Assembly (NCBI GenBank): GCA_020048595.1
Contig: JAIFMH010000234.1
Location: 1 to 9,140, forward strand
DNA from: Bacteroidota bacterium
GTDB lineage: Bacteria; Bacteroidota; Bacteroidia; Bacteroidales; UBA4417
Length of the DNA: 9,140 nt
Direction of reading: 5' to 3'
Both the position numbers and the translations under genes were made by a program. Below are positions 1 to 6,748 of this stretch, piece by piece. The notes under the pieces were generated by a model. It had not been told where the DNA came from. It was given only the letters and a program-made list of their open reading frames with translations, and did no database searches. The number at the start of each line of letters is the position of its first letter. Position 1 is the stretch's first letter.

Positions 1-311
1 ATACACAGGTTAAAATTAACGGTTACCGTGTCGAAATCAGCGAACTGGAATATCATGCGGCAAAAGTCCCTGAAATTGATGAAGCTGTGGTGATTGTTAC
101 TTCAAATGAAAAAAACGATCAACAGATACTTAATCTTGTTTATACAGCAAAATCCGAAATTAAGAAAGATGATATTGTTGCGTTTTTAATAAAGAAAATA
201 CCATCGTATATGCTTCCCGGAAACATTTACTTTGTGAGCAATATCCCGCATAATCTGAACGGGAAAATCGATAAAAGAGCATTAGCCGAACAAATCGCAA
301 AAACCAACTAA
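1..311 (+). CDS. Adenylate-forming ligase, C-terminal part (partial at window start)
   Basis: This is the C-terminal lid domain of an ANL-superfamily enzyme (acyl/aryl-CoA ligase or NRPS adenylation domain). These enzymes activate a carboxylate with ATP and pass it to a CoA or carrier-protein thiol. The reading frame is open from base 3 and the first visible residues read QVKINGYRVEISELE, a good match to core motif A8, the hinge. Near the end, NGKIDKRAL (258-284) matches core motif A10, and the Lys encoded at 264-266 would be the catalytic lysine. The protein ends soon after A10, so no carrier domain is fused; the separate carrier protein at 980-1216 is the likely acceptor. The TAA stop overlaps the next ATG in TAATG (309-313), which points to translational coupling. 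The substrate pocket lies outside the window, so the substrate is unknown. Family assignment is secure; amino-acid versus fatty-acid specificity is not. Confidence 0.9.
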   Translation, partial: TQVKINGYRVEISELEYHAAKVPEIDEAVVIVTSNEKNDQQILNLVYTAKSEIKKDDIVAFLIKKIPSYMLPGNIYFVSNIPHNLNGKIDKRALAEQIAKTN

Positions 312-976
312 TGGAAATTCAAACCGGAATTCAAATCAGAAATGCTGTAGACTCAGATATTGAGTTTATAATTGAAACAATAATACGGGCCGAAACAGGA
401 AATGGAAATTCGATAAGCTATTGCAAATTATTCAATATCAATGAACCGGAATTCAGAAGTGTTCTGAAAAAGATACTTGAAGAGAAAATCTGTAATTTTG
501 AGTTTAGCCTGGCTGATTTTAAAGTTGCCGTATCAAATGGAACGAGTGTTGCTGCTTACGGAGCATGGCTTGAAGGAAAAGAGGGGATTTCGTCCGGTAT
601 CCTGAAAATAAGTGCTTTGAAAACATTTCTGGGCAAAGAAAACATCGCATATTATAAGCAATACGCCCCGGTGGCTGATGAAATATCCATCAGAAGGCAA
701 CCCGGAACAATACAGTTTGAATCGATTTATATTGTTGAGGAATTCCGGGGTAAAAATATCGGAAAAATGCTCGTTCAGGCATAGATTGCCGATTTGAAGG
801 AAAAACATCCCGATGTGAAAGCAGCCCATGTTCAGCTTATAAAACAGAATGCCGTATCTTTACAGGCACATCAGAAATATGGATTTAAGATCATTGAAGA
901 AAAGACTTCTCTGAATCCTGAGATTCTAAAATTCTACTCCGGAGCTACCCGTGTTTTGATGGAAATAAAATTATAA
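311..976 (+). pseudogene. GNAT-family N-acetyltransferase interrupted by an in-frame TAG
   Basis: One continuous frame of about 221 codons is interrupted only by TAG at 782-784. The first 157 residues carry a GNAT N-terminus and the acetyl-CoA loop motif EEFRGKNIGKML (about 143-154), a Q/RxxGxG/A variant with Asn at the first Gly position. After the stop the same frame continues with no shift. It includes QNAVSLQAHQKYGFKIIEE, the typical GNAT motif B region with the N...A...Y.K.GF pattern, and ends at TAA 974-976. The break therefore falls between the two halves of the acetyl-CoA fold, and neither piece should work alone. A CAG-to-TAG change is the simplest origin, because Gln fits between QA and IADLKEK. 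The gene overlaps the ligase stop by one base and sits three bases before the carrier protein. In an intact relative it could acetylate the amino group of the activated substrate. Alternatives are a base-call error, stop suppression, or a real recent loss. Family call is firm; true pseudogene status is less so. Confidence 0.75.
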
Positions 977-979
977 CAG

Positions 980-1216
980 ATGCAAACAACTATTGAATTA
1001 ATAACTGAGATTTTTGCCATCCTGCTAAAACGGCCAGCTCTAAAACTTGAAATGTCCGATTCGCCTGATACTGTTGCAGGCTGGGATTCACTTACACACC
1101 CTGAATTAATTACAGCCATTGAGGAAAAACTGAATATTGATTTCGACTTTAAAGAACTTGCTTCGATCAGGACTATTGCTGACCTGGTTTCCCTCATTGA
1201 ACTTAAACGTAAGTAA
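980..1216 (+). CDS. Stand-alone acyl/peptidyl carrier protein
   Basis: This 78-residue acidic protein has the length and four-helix pattern of a PP-binding (phosphopantetheine) carrier protein. The attachment motif is GWDSLTHPEL, with Ser37 as the predicted site for the 4'-phosphopantetheine arm. Helix III/IV residues follow as IDFDFKELASIRTIADLVSL. The WDSLTH form is common in discrete carrier proteins paired with discrete adenylation enzymes (DltC-like or NRPS-like) in surface-glycan and specialised-metabolite clusters. A small oddity is Pro41 inside the first turn of the recognition helix, where Met, Ile or Val is usual. It starts three bases after the acetyltransferase frame and ends eight bases before the deacetylase gene, so it is clearly co-transcribed. 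The likely role is to hold the residue activated by the upstream ligase; that pairing is inferred from position. It is unlikely to be the housekeeping fatty-acid ACP. Confidence 0.88.
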   Translation: MQTTIELITEIFAILLKRPALKLEMSDSPDTVAGWDSLTHPELITAIEEKLNIDFDFKELASIRTIADLVSLIELKRK

Positions 1217-1224
1217 GGTATCAG

Positions 1225-2274
1225 ATGAAGATAAGGCTATTACTGACTTTCGACCATGAGTTGCCATTAGGTAGCCTGAAAACCAGTTACAACCGCGCAC
1301 TTTTCGATCCGACCGAACGACTTTTTGAAACAGCAAAAAAAAATGATTTCCCGGTAACATTGTTTACCGATGTACTTTGTGCTTTGCGTTATAAGGAATG
1401 GGATTGTCAGGGATTTTATAATCCTTATGTAAGTCAGTTGCAAAAAGCGATTGAATCAGGGCATGACGTACAACTGCATTTGCATCCGCACTGGCTTACA
1501 TCCAGGTATGAAAACGGCAAAGTTTTCCCTTCGGATGATTATAGCCTGGCGCATTTTAAAAACAATAAGGAATATACCATTGGTGACATTGTAAATAAAG
1601 GCACCCGATTGCTCGAAGAAGTTTGCAGCAAAGTAAACAGCAGCTATAAAGTGCATGCATTCAGGGCCGGAGGCTATAATATTGAGCCGGAAACAAAAGC
1701 GATTTTTGATGAGCTGGCTAAAAACGGGATTGTGTATGACAGTTCTGTTGTTCTGAAATATTATTTTGCATCCTCCCTATCACTGATTGATTTCAGGAAA
1801 GTACCTCCGCTCCCAAACTGGTACATCGGGAACGACGGCAATTTCAGGAAATCAGCCGATGCAGGAATACTTGAGATTCCGGTTGCTGCAATCCCTAAAA
1901 CACCCTTCGAAATACCAACCCGCTTCAAATTAAAACACTTTGCGCATCGTGCGCCCGAAAGCCATGGTGCAATGATACATGAAGGAAATACAGGAAGCCG
2001 TTTACAGCAATTACGGATGTTGTTTTCGTCACGGATGCTCACTTTCGACAACCATACTCTATCCGCAAAATACCTGATGCGTATATTAGATTATAATGCC
2101 AGGAAATTCTCCCGTTTCGAAACCATAACCATGGCTACCTGCTCGCATCCAAAAACCATGGGTGACTATTCATTTTCACTGATGGAACAATTTATTGAAA
2201 TGGCCCGGAATAAATACCCGGATATTGAATTCACTACTTTCGAACGCCTGTACAAACTGAACCAGAACGATTAA
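1225..2274 (+). CDS. NodB-like (CE4 family) polysaccharide deacetylase-type protein
   Basis: This 349-residue cytosolic protein (no signal peptide) shows the ordered motifs of the NodB/CE4 deacetylase fold. Motif 1 is LTFDHE (7-12), where Asp10 would be the catalytic/metal Asp. Motif 2 is GHDVQLHLHPHW (79-90), with His85 and His89 in the HxxxH metal-binding positions. Motif 3 is FRAGGY (146-151). A C-terminal CSHPK (306-310) supplies the late catalytic His. CE4 enzymes remove N- or O-acetyl groups from amino sugars using a divalent metal. Motif 1 reads DHE rather than the classical DDG, and the protein is longer than simple NodB domains because of an insertion between motif 3 and the final His. 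These traits suit a divergent subgroup found in polysaccharide gene clusters. It may expose a sugar amine for the acyltransferase that begins one base after its stop. Fold is well supported; activity and substrate are inferred. Confidence 0.82.
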   Translation: MKIRLLLTFDHELPLGSLKTSYNRALFDPTERLFETAKKNDFPVTLFTDVLCALRYKEWDCQGFYNPYVSQLQKAIESGHDVQLHLHPHWLTSRYENGKVFPSDDYSLAHFKNNKEYTIGDIVNKGTRLLEEVCSKVNSSYKVHAFRAGGYNIEPETKAIFDELAKNGIVYDSSVVLKYYFASSLSLIDFRKVPPLPNWYIGNDGNFRKSADAGILEIPVAAIPKTPFEIPTRFKLKHFAHRAPESHGAMIHEGNTGSRLQQLRMLFSSRMLTFDNHTLSAKYLMRILDYNARKFSRFETITMATCSHPKTMGDYSFSLMEQFIEMARNKYPDIEFTTFERLYKLNQND

Positions 2275-2275
2275 T

Positions 2276-3160
2276 ATGTTCCTGAGCCGAATCATATTTA
2301 AAGTGTTTCCACCCGAGGTTTTTATTCGTCTCAGGAAAATTTACCGTACATCATTAAAAAAGGTGTACTCACCTCTCACCGAAGAGGAATTCAGGAAACT
2401 TGTGACAGAAGAATTGAAAATATCAAAAGGTTCCATTGTTTTTATACACAGTTCTGTTGATAATCTGAATATTAATTTCGGAGCAGACCGACTGCTCGAA
2501 ATCCTGATAGAAACAGTTGGAGAAGAGGGAACACTAGTTTTTCCATGCTGGCATTTTACTTACCGGGCCGAGGATTACCTGCGATCGGGAAAAGTGTTTG
2601 ATGTTCGTCGTTCGCCATCAGCACTGGGAATGTTGTCGGAATTGGCAAGGCGGTATCCGGGGTCAAAACGCAGCCTTCATCCTACCAACAGCATTGTTGC
2701 AATTGGTAAACATGCTGATACAATTACCGGATCGCATCATACAGATATTTATCCATGCGGCGAAAAAAGTCCATATTACATTGCCATGCAAATGGGTGGA
2801 ATTATTGCCGGGATAGGAGTAAATGCAAATTTCATGTCGTTCGTGCATTGCCCGGAGGATGTGCTAAAAAATAAGTTCCCATTAAAAACCAGGCTAGACG
2901 AGGTTTTTGAAGCAAAAGTTAAGAAAGCAGATGGATCATTAGAGATTGTAAAAACATTGGCTGCCCATCCACAAATTAAAAACAATGATATACTCGGATT
3001 CCTTAAAAAACACATTCCGGAATCTGTTTGCAGGAATTTTACTATCAAAGGGAACCGTTTTTTTGTTGCCCATCCAAAGGATTTATTTGACTCGATGGTA
3101 GAATTATCGAAGGAAAATAAAACGATTTATACGGATAAGGCGCAAATCAGGAATACGTAG
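2276..3160 (+). CDS. AAC(3)-family N-acyltransferase, probably acting on a glycan amine
   Basis: This 294-residue protein of the Antibiotic_NAT (aminoglycoside 3-N-acetyltransferase) family has the usual length for that family. Visible blocks are IVFIHSSVDNL (54-64), GTLVFPCWHFTY (85-96), FDVRRSPSALGMLSEL (108-123), RSLHPTNSIVAIG (132-144), and the late segment FVHCPED (189-195). Members transfer an acyl group from CoA to an amine. Only some are resistance enzymes; others act in natural-product and surface-polysaccharide pathways. Here the position one base after a deacetylase gene, in a run with a carrier protein and an adenylating enzyme, argues for amino-sugar acylation rather than drug resistance. 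The first 35 or so residues are basic and hydrophobic and could associate with the membrane. The operon block ends here with TAG, 27 bases before the YitT gene. Family call is firm; donor (CoA or carrier protein) and acceptor are unknown. Confidence 0.85.
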   Translation: MFLSRIIFKVFPPEVFIRLRKIYRTSLKKVYSPLTEEEFRKLVTEELKISKGSIVFIHSSVDNLNINFGADRLLEILIETVGEEGTLVFPCWHFTYRAEDYLRSGKVFDVRRSPSALGMLSELARRYPGSKRSLHPTNSIVAIGKHADTITGSHHTDIYPCGEKSPYYIAMQMGGIIAGIGVNANFMSFVHCPEDVLKNKFPLKTRLDEVFEAKVKKADGSLEIVKTLAAHPQIKNNDILGFLKKHIPESVCRNFTIKGNRFFVAHPKDLFDSMVELSKENKTIYTDKAQIRNT

Positions 3161-3187
3161 TTATATATTTTGAACTACTTTTAATAC

Positions 3188-4087
3188 ATGCAAGCAATTG
3201 CTCATTTGATTAAATATAAACTTACCATGAAGATAAAAATTACTGCCGGGCTTATACGCTCCCACCTGGTAATGACATTAGGACTTTTTCTGACTGCTCT
3301 CGGCTGGACTGCTTTCCTGATCCCGGCTAAAATTACAGGCGGCGGAATTACGGGTGTTTCAACGCTTATCTTTTTTGGCACAGGCTTCCCTTTAGGCGTT
3401 AGTTACCTCATTATTAATGCAATACTGATTGTGTTTGCCATTAAAATATTAGGCAGGAGTTTTGGTGTAAAAACAATTTTCAGCGTGGTTGTACTGTCGG
3501 TGCTGTTTTCACTGATGCAGCAATTTATAACCGAACCTATTATCGACGATGATTTCCTGTCGACCGTACTTGGCGGTATTCTGGGCGGCGCAGGAGTGGG
3601 AATTGTATTCACACAGGGTGGCAGCACTGGCGGAACCGATATTATCGCCATGATCATTAATAAATATAAAAACATCAGTCCCGGCCGGATAATACTGTAC
3701 CTCGATGTTTTTATTATTGCGTCATCCTACCTGATTTTCCAGTCGATTGAAAAAATAGTGTATGGATATGTAACCATGGGTATTGCTTCGTACACTATCG
3801 ACTTGCTTTTTACCGGCTCAAAACAATCGGTACAAATGTTTATCTTTTCAAAAAAACACGACGAAATTGCCGACCGGATCGGAAAGGAACTCGGACGCGG
3901 AATTACTATAATTGACGGTAAAGGATGGTATACCGGCGAGCAAACCAAAGTGCTGCTGGTGTTGGTAAAGAAACCAGAAGCCAGCCAGATATTCCGTATT
4001 ATAAAGGAAGTTGACCAACATGCTTTTATGTCGGTAAATAACGTGATGGGCGTTTATGGACAGGGATTTGAGAAGATAAGAACCTAA
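3188..4087 (+). CDS. YitT family membrane protein (YitT_membrane plus DUF2179)
   Basis: This 299-residue integral membrane protein has the two-part architecture of the YitT family. An N-terminal block of about five hydrophobic segments (roughly 27-45, 55-88, 97-113, 124-143 and 168-206) contains the signatures PAKITGGGITGVS (46-58) and QGGSTGGTDIIA (143-154). A soluble C-terminal DUF2179 domain follows (about 214-296), with GRGITIIDGKGWYTG and the end block VNNVMGVYGQGF. The family is widespread in Firmicutes and Bacteroidota; transport or efflux roles have been proposed, but no general substrate is known. An alternative start is Met14 at 3227, preceded by an A/T-rich TAAATATAAA stretch of the kind often seen before Bacteroidota starts; it leaves the whole family domain intact. 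The gene lies 27 bases after the acyltransferase, so read-through from that operon is possible, but its family is not typical of glycan clusters. Confidence 0.9.
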   Translation: MQAIAHLIKYKLTMKIKITAGLIRSHLVMTLGLFLTALGWTAFLIPAKITGGGITGVSTLIFFGTGFPLGVSYLIINAILIVFAIKILGRSFGVKTIFSVVVLSVLFSLMQQFITEPIIDDDFLSTVLGGILGGAGVGIVFTQGGSTGGTDIIAMIINKYKNISPGRIILYLDVFIIASSYLIFQSIEKIVYGYVTMGIASYTIDLLFTGSKQSVQMFIFSKKHDEIADRIGKELGRGITIIDGKGWYTGEQTKVLLVLVKKPEASQIFRIIKEVDQHAFMSVNNVMGVYGQGFEKIRT

Positions 4088-4107
4088 TTGTGAAAACTGA
4101 TTGCCGG

Positions 4108-4128
4108 GCAGACTTTTTTTTCTTCTGC
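4108..4128. terminator. Possible bidirectional terminator between convergent genes
   Basis: The 44-base gap between the YitT stop and the stop of the converging lipoprotein gene contains GCAGA (4108-4112) and its complement TCTGC (4124-4128). They flank a run of eight T (4114-4121). A GC-rich TGCCGGGCA lies immediately before the T run on the + strand. The stem is short and the T run is in the loop rather than after it, so this is only a weak candidate. The convergent location is the main support. Confidence 0.25.
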
Positions 4129-4131
4129 AAA

Positions 4132-4434
4132 TTACATTCTTAACGTTTCTCCCAGCACGACTTTTGAAAAAGCATCAACATAAACTATAATTGGTCCAAG
4201 TAGCGCATCATCTGTGGTATTAAAGGTTACTGCATAAACTTTAGCCCCATTATACATTGTTTCAGCCACCGGTGCTTTTTCCCAATCAACATTCACGGTT
4301 GCCTTGGCTTGTGCATCTAAATAATTCCATGCAATTTCCCTGATCTGCAAATCGGAATCTGTTTCATTATCTTTTTTACAGCCCTCGATAAAAGGGATTA
4401 ATAGTATCATCACTAAAAATAGAAATCTCTTCAT
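4132..4434 (-). CDS. Small predicted lipoprotein of unknown function
   Basis: This 100-residue protein begins with MKRFLFLVMILLIPFIEGCKK, a basic n-region, hydrophobic core and lipobox-like FIEGC. Cys19 would be lipidated. KKDNETDSD follows directly; an acidic run after the lipid Cys resembles the surface-export signal of Bacteroidota lipoproteins, so outer-face display is possible. The mature domain of about 80 residues contains AWNYLDAQAKATVNVDWEKA and ends in LGPIIVYVDAFSKVVLGETLRM. The final strand pattern (VYVD....VVLGE) recalls small PepSY-like or inhibitor-like folds, but the match is too loose to name a family. It is the last gene of the minus-strand lipoprotein series, 117 bases after the preceding gene. 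That gap contains the palindromes GATTATAATC (4524-4533) and CCTATAGG (4482-4489) and no clear promoter, so both its own promoter and read-through remain possible. Confidence 0.75.
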   Translation of the reverse strand: MKRFLFLVMILLIPFIEGCKKDNETDSDLQIREIAWNYLDAQAKATVNVDWEKAPVAETMYNGAKVYAVTFNTTDDALLGPIIVYVDAFSKVVLGETLRM

Positions 4435-4551
4435 CGCGTAAATTTGTTTTTTTAATAGTGATATTCAGATAGACACACAATCCTATAGGTTTTTTAAACC
4501 CATCATGTTGTCATTAAAAAACCGATTATAATCAACAGGCCACCAACAAAT

Positions 4552-4962
4552 TTATTTCCCGGTGTGATACTCAGACTTAATTTCGGAAATCACCAGTTTA
4601 TGGTTGTCCAATGAAATAATTCTCCAGGAACGATCAATAGTACCACCCCAAAATCCTACTGATATATTTACAATGGAATCGTGACTTGTCCAGGTTCCTT
4701 GGTAATCGGCGGTAACAATGGGCGGTGTGCCGCAAAACCCGCTGTTTTGGCGTTCAATAAGTTTATTTTCGGATTGAAATGTAATTCCATATTGGTTTTC
4801 AGCCAGGTGTTCAGCCCGGGAATAGGTAATTACAGTATCCGAATATTGCGGATCAATCCAGCTGCCAATTAAATCTGAAGTTCCTGATTCAACCGGATCG
4901 GCAAGTTTCTGGCACGAAACCAGGACCAGTGAAAGCAGTAAAGCTATTGCAATCGTTTTCAT
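4552..4962 (-). CDS. Small lipocalin-like predicted lipoprotein
   Basis: From ATG at 4962 this is 136 residues: MKTIAIALLLSLVLVSCQK gives a clear lipoprotein signal with LVSC and Cys17 lipidated. The frame can be extended to a TTG at 5013, but that would place 17 ordinary residues before the signal peptide, and the TTG codon is part of a TAAATTTG promoter motif, so 4962 is preferred. The mature part begins LIGSW (31-35) and alternates short beta strands and turns, including GFCGTPPIVTADYQGTW (75-91) and RSWRIISLDNHKLVI (111-125). This is the pattern of lipocalin-like (beta-barrel) small lipoproteins common in Bacteroidota. Two further Cys are present at most, one in GFCGTPP. It lies 63 bases downstream of the LVIVD gene on the same strand. 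Lipoprotein status is strong; fold is a moderate inference; ligand and function are unknown. Confidence 0.8.
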   Translation of the reverse strand: MKTIAIALLLSLVLVSCQKLADPVESGTSDLIGSWIDPQYSDTVITYSRAEHLAENQYGITFQSENKLIERQNSGFCGTPPIVTADYQGTWTSHDSIVNISVGFWGGTIDRSWRIISLDNHKLVISEIKSEYHTGK

Positions 4963-5010
4963 TTTTTCTTTTATACTAATTCTACTAAAGATTTCAGGAG
5001 CCTGAATGCC

Positions 5011-5018
5011 CAAATTTA
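5011..5018 (-). promoter_or_regulatory. Candidate -7 element (TAAATTTG) for the lipocalin-like gene
   Basis: On the minus strand this octamer fits the Bacteroidota -7 consensus TAnnTTTG exactly. It would put a transcript start near 5005, about 40 bases before the ATG at 4962. No TTG is found 19-21 bases upstream, so the -33 half is missing. The motif is short and the region A/T-rich, so chance is possible. Confidence 0.35.
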
Positions 5019-5025
5019 GTATTAT

Positions 5026-6309
5026 TTATTTCGTGCCGATCGGAATTTTACTCAACTCCTGGATATTAAGCACATCAGAGTAGCTGTATTGATAAATTCC
5101 ATCTTCAGCAATCATGATCAGAACCTTTCCAAACGGGATAACATCCAGGGCTTTCAGATTGGTATAGTTTTTCAACATATGCAGATCGATTCGCAAGGGA
5201 TCGGTGGCATCATAAATCTTTAATCCTGCCTGTCCATCGCAAACGAAAAGTGTTTTGTTATCTATTCCTAATCCATATGGTTCCGACATGGAGTAACTTT
5301 TCATCAATACAGGATTCATGATATCTTTCAAATCTATTACTTCCATCACATTCTGCCAGTTCCCACAGCGGTTTCCTGCACGTAATGTTACATACGCATA
5401 ATTATCCTGAACAACTACCGGGTCACAGCTTTGAAAATGATTATACTCCGATTTATAAACAGGTGTAGCAGGTGACGAAATATCATAAATCAGCATTCCT
5501 GTTTGTGTTCCGACAAAAAGGTTTAATCCGTCAATAAACACTGTTTCGACTACCCGCGACATTTCAATCTTAGTTCCTGCAACCGGATTTGATGGTTCGG
5601 TAATGTTTATAACCTGCATATTAGATTGGTTCAAACCATAAAACTGATCCCCATTGATGATAAACCTGGCCATAGAACCGCCAATACCAACAGTACGGTT
5701 TGGCATTCCGGCGCTTTCGTTCATCATAAAGATGCCTGTTCCTTTATCAAAAAAATAGTATGGCATCATTCCGTTACTATTTAATTCTTCGGTTACTTCT
5801 TTTACCTGCCAGCCTACAATTACGCCTTGTTCCTGGTCAATATTGGAAATCGGGTAAATTTCAGATGTTTCAGGAATAGTGTACGGAAAAATATCCTTGA
5901 TGCGGGCAACCTCAACCGGCGAATTCAGGTTTGAAATATCGAGCACAATCAGATCCACGTAGTTATCAGCATACAGAAAATTGCCTTTCACGGCCAGGTC
6001 AACATTTCCGGGGATATCCAGAAATGCAAGGTTAACCGGCGACGAGGGGTTTGAATTATCAAACACATGGATGCCTTTGTATTTTTCGTTTACAAAGAGG
6101 TAATTGCCCTGTATATATATTTTTCCGGCTGTTTCTATCGCAAAACCAGCTGTAGATTTAACCGGTTTGCGCATTTCGTCATACGATAAATATTGAGGTA
6201 CATTGGCCGTATATTTCCGGAATTCAATTGAACTGTCCTTGCAAGAAACTATACTCAACATAAGAATTAGTATCATTGGTGCCGTAAGGAATAATTTCTT
6301 TGTTTTCAT
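5026..6309 (-). CDS. LVIVD-repeat beta-propeller lipoprotein
   Basis: This 427-residue protein begins with a lipoprotein signal peptide ending SIVSC, with Cys23 lipidated and then KDSS. The rest is built from LVIVD-type repeats. Each has a strand of the form (I/L)x(V/I)xD followed by an S/N-x-P-x-x-P-V turn. Six are clear: GIHVFDNSNPSSPV (79-92), LIVLDISNLNSPV (120-132), MQVINITEPSNPV (231-243), MLIYDISSPATPV (272-284), MEVIDLKDIMNPV (322-334) and LKIYDATDPLRI (363-374). Strands reading NYLFVN, NFLYAD, DQFYGL, NLFVGT and NKTLFV precede them, as expected for blades of a propeller. Such proteins are predicted to sit on the outer membrane of Bacteroidota; no molecular function is established. 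A longer non-repetitive insertion (about 140-200) separates the second and third units. It is the first of three minus-strand lipoprotein genes, and the only gene-free stretch above 300 bases lies directly upstream. Confidence 0.88.
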   Translation of the reverse strand: MKTKKLFLTAPMILILMLSIVSCKDSSIEFRKYTANVPQYLSYDEMRKPVKSTAGFAIETAGKIYIQGNYLFVNEKYKGIHVFDNSNPSSPVNLAFLDIPGNVDLAVKGNFLYADNYVDLIVLDISNLNSPVEVARIKDIFPYTIPETSEIYPISNIDQEQGVIVGWQVKEVTEELNSNGMMPYYFFDKGTGIFMMNESAGMPNRTVGIGGSMARFIINGDQFYGLNQSNMQVINITEPSNPVAGTKIEMSRVVETVFIDGLNLFVGTQTGMLIYDISSPATPVYKSEYNHFQSCDPVVVQDNYAYVTLRAGNRCGNWQNVMEVIDLKDIMNPVLMKSYSMSEPYGLGIDNKTLFVCDGQAGLKIYDATDPLRIDLHMLKNYTNLKALDVIPFGKVLIMIAEDGIYQYSYSDVLNIQELSKIPIGTK

Positions 6310-6408
6310 CGTGATCTGGATTAGTATTGGTTGAATGTTTTTAAAAAAGTTGCTGGTTGCTGGTTCAGACCCCTCCTAAATCCTCCTACCTCATCCGCCC
6401 TTAAGGCA

Positions 6409-6426
6409 CCTTCTCCAAGGAGAAGG
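6409..6426. repeat. Hairpin in repeat copy 1 (8-bp stem)
   Basis: CCTTCTCC and GGAGAAGG flank a two-base centre AA. As DNA the inverted repeat is perfect except at the centre. A T-rich stretch (6436-6448) follows after about nine bases, so a + strand transcript might terminate weakly here, but no + strand gene precedes it. Confidence 0.75.
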
Positions 6427-6584
6427 AAAGCGGAATTTTTTCTTTTTTGGGGAGGACTTGTGAACTTAGTGGGTTTTGAGGTTTGAGCTAAATGGGACTA
6501 TTTACTAATTTCTATTTTCTGGTTGTTACTGGTTGCTGGTTCAGACCCCTCCCAAATCCTCCTACCTCATCCGCCCTTAAGGCA

Positions 6585-6602
6585 CCTTCTCCATGGAGAA
6601 GG
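6585..6602. repeat. Hairpin in repeat copy 2 (perfect 18-bp palindrome)
   Basis: This is the same hairpin as in copy 1, 176 bases further on, but with centre AT. The whole 18 bases therefore form a perfect palindrome. Both arms are otherwise unchanged between copies while the surrounding sequence has diverged slightly. Confidence 0.75.
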
Positions 6603-6748
6603 AAAGCGGAATTTTTTCTTTTTGGGGGAGGACTTGCGAGGTTAGTGGGTTTTGAGGTTTGAGATAAAAGGGACTATTTACTAATTTCCAATTTCTATTT
6701 TCTGGTTGTTACTGTTTTTATATTGCAGGGGTGATGATGGTAACTCTA

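Larger units (their letters stand above)
6355..6713. repeat. Two-copy tandem repeat (about 176 and 183 bp) with nested inverted repeats
   Basis: The gap between genes at 6310-6748 has no plausible gene and is filled mainly by two adjoining copies, 6355-6530 and 6531-6713. Both start GGTTGCTGGTTCAGAC and end CTGGTTGTTACT. Copy 2 differs by scattered substitutions and an extra 7 bases (CCAATTT) near 6688. In each copy, nested arms can pair. In copy 1 these are TCCTCC (6381-6386) with GGAGGA (6451-6456), TCCGC (6394-6398) with GCGGA (6430-6434), and a hairpin CCTTCTCC/GGAGAAGG (6409-6426). A short palindrome CCTTAAGG (6399-6406) also lies inside. The same elements recur 176 bases later. The central block resembles the REP-like dispersed palindromes seen between genes in many Gram-negative genomes; that is from memory and not tested. 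No open frame or transposase is present. Confidence 0.9.

Noticed and set aside
794..976. A separate 60-residue gene starting at TTG 794
   Set aside because: It is in the same frame as the acetyltransferase upstream of the TAG and completes that fold, so it is the second half of the broken gene and not an independent one.
2276..3160. Aminoglycoside resistance gene
   Set aside because: The AAC(3) fold is clear, but the operon holds carrier-protein and sugar-modifying functions, which fits amine acylation in a glycan or metabolite pathway better than drug resistance.
3164..3172. Promoter TATATTTTG just before the YitT gene
   Set aside because: The spacing inside the motif is one base too long for TAnnTTTG, and no TTG lies at the -33 position; support is too weak.
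6355..6713. CRISPR array
   Set aside because: There are only two units of about 180 bases in direct contact, without spacers, so this is a tandem duplication and not a repeat-spacer array.
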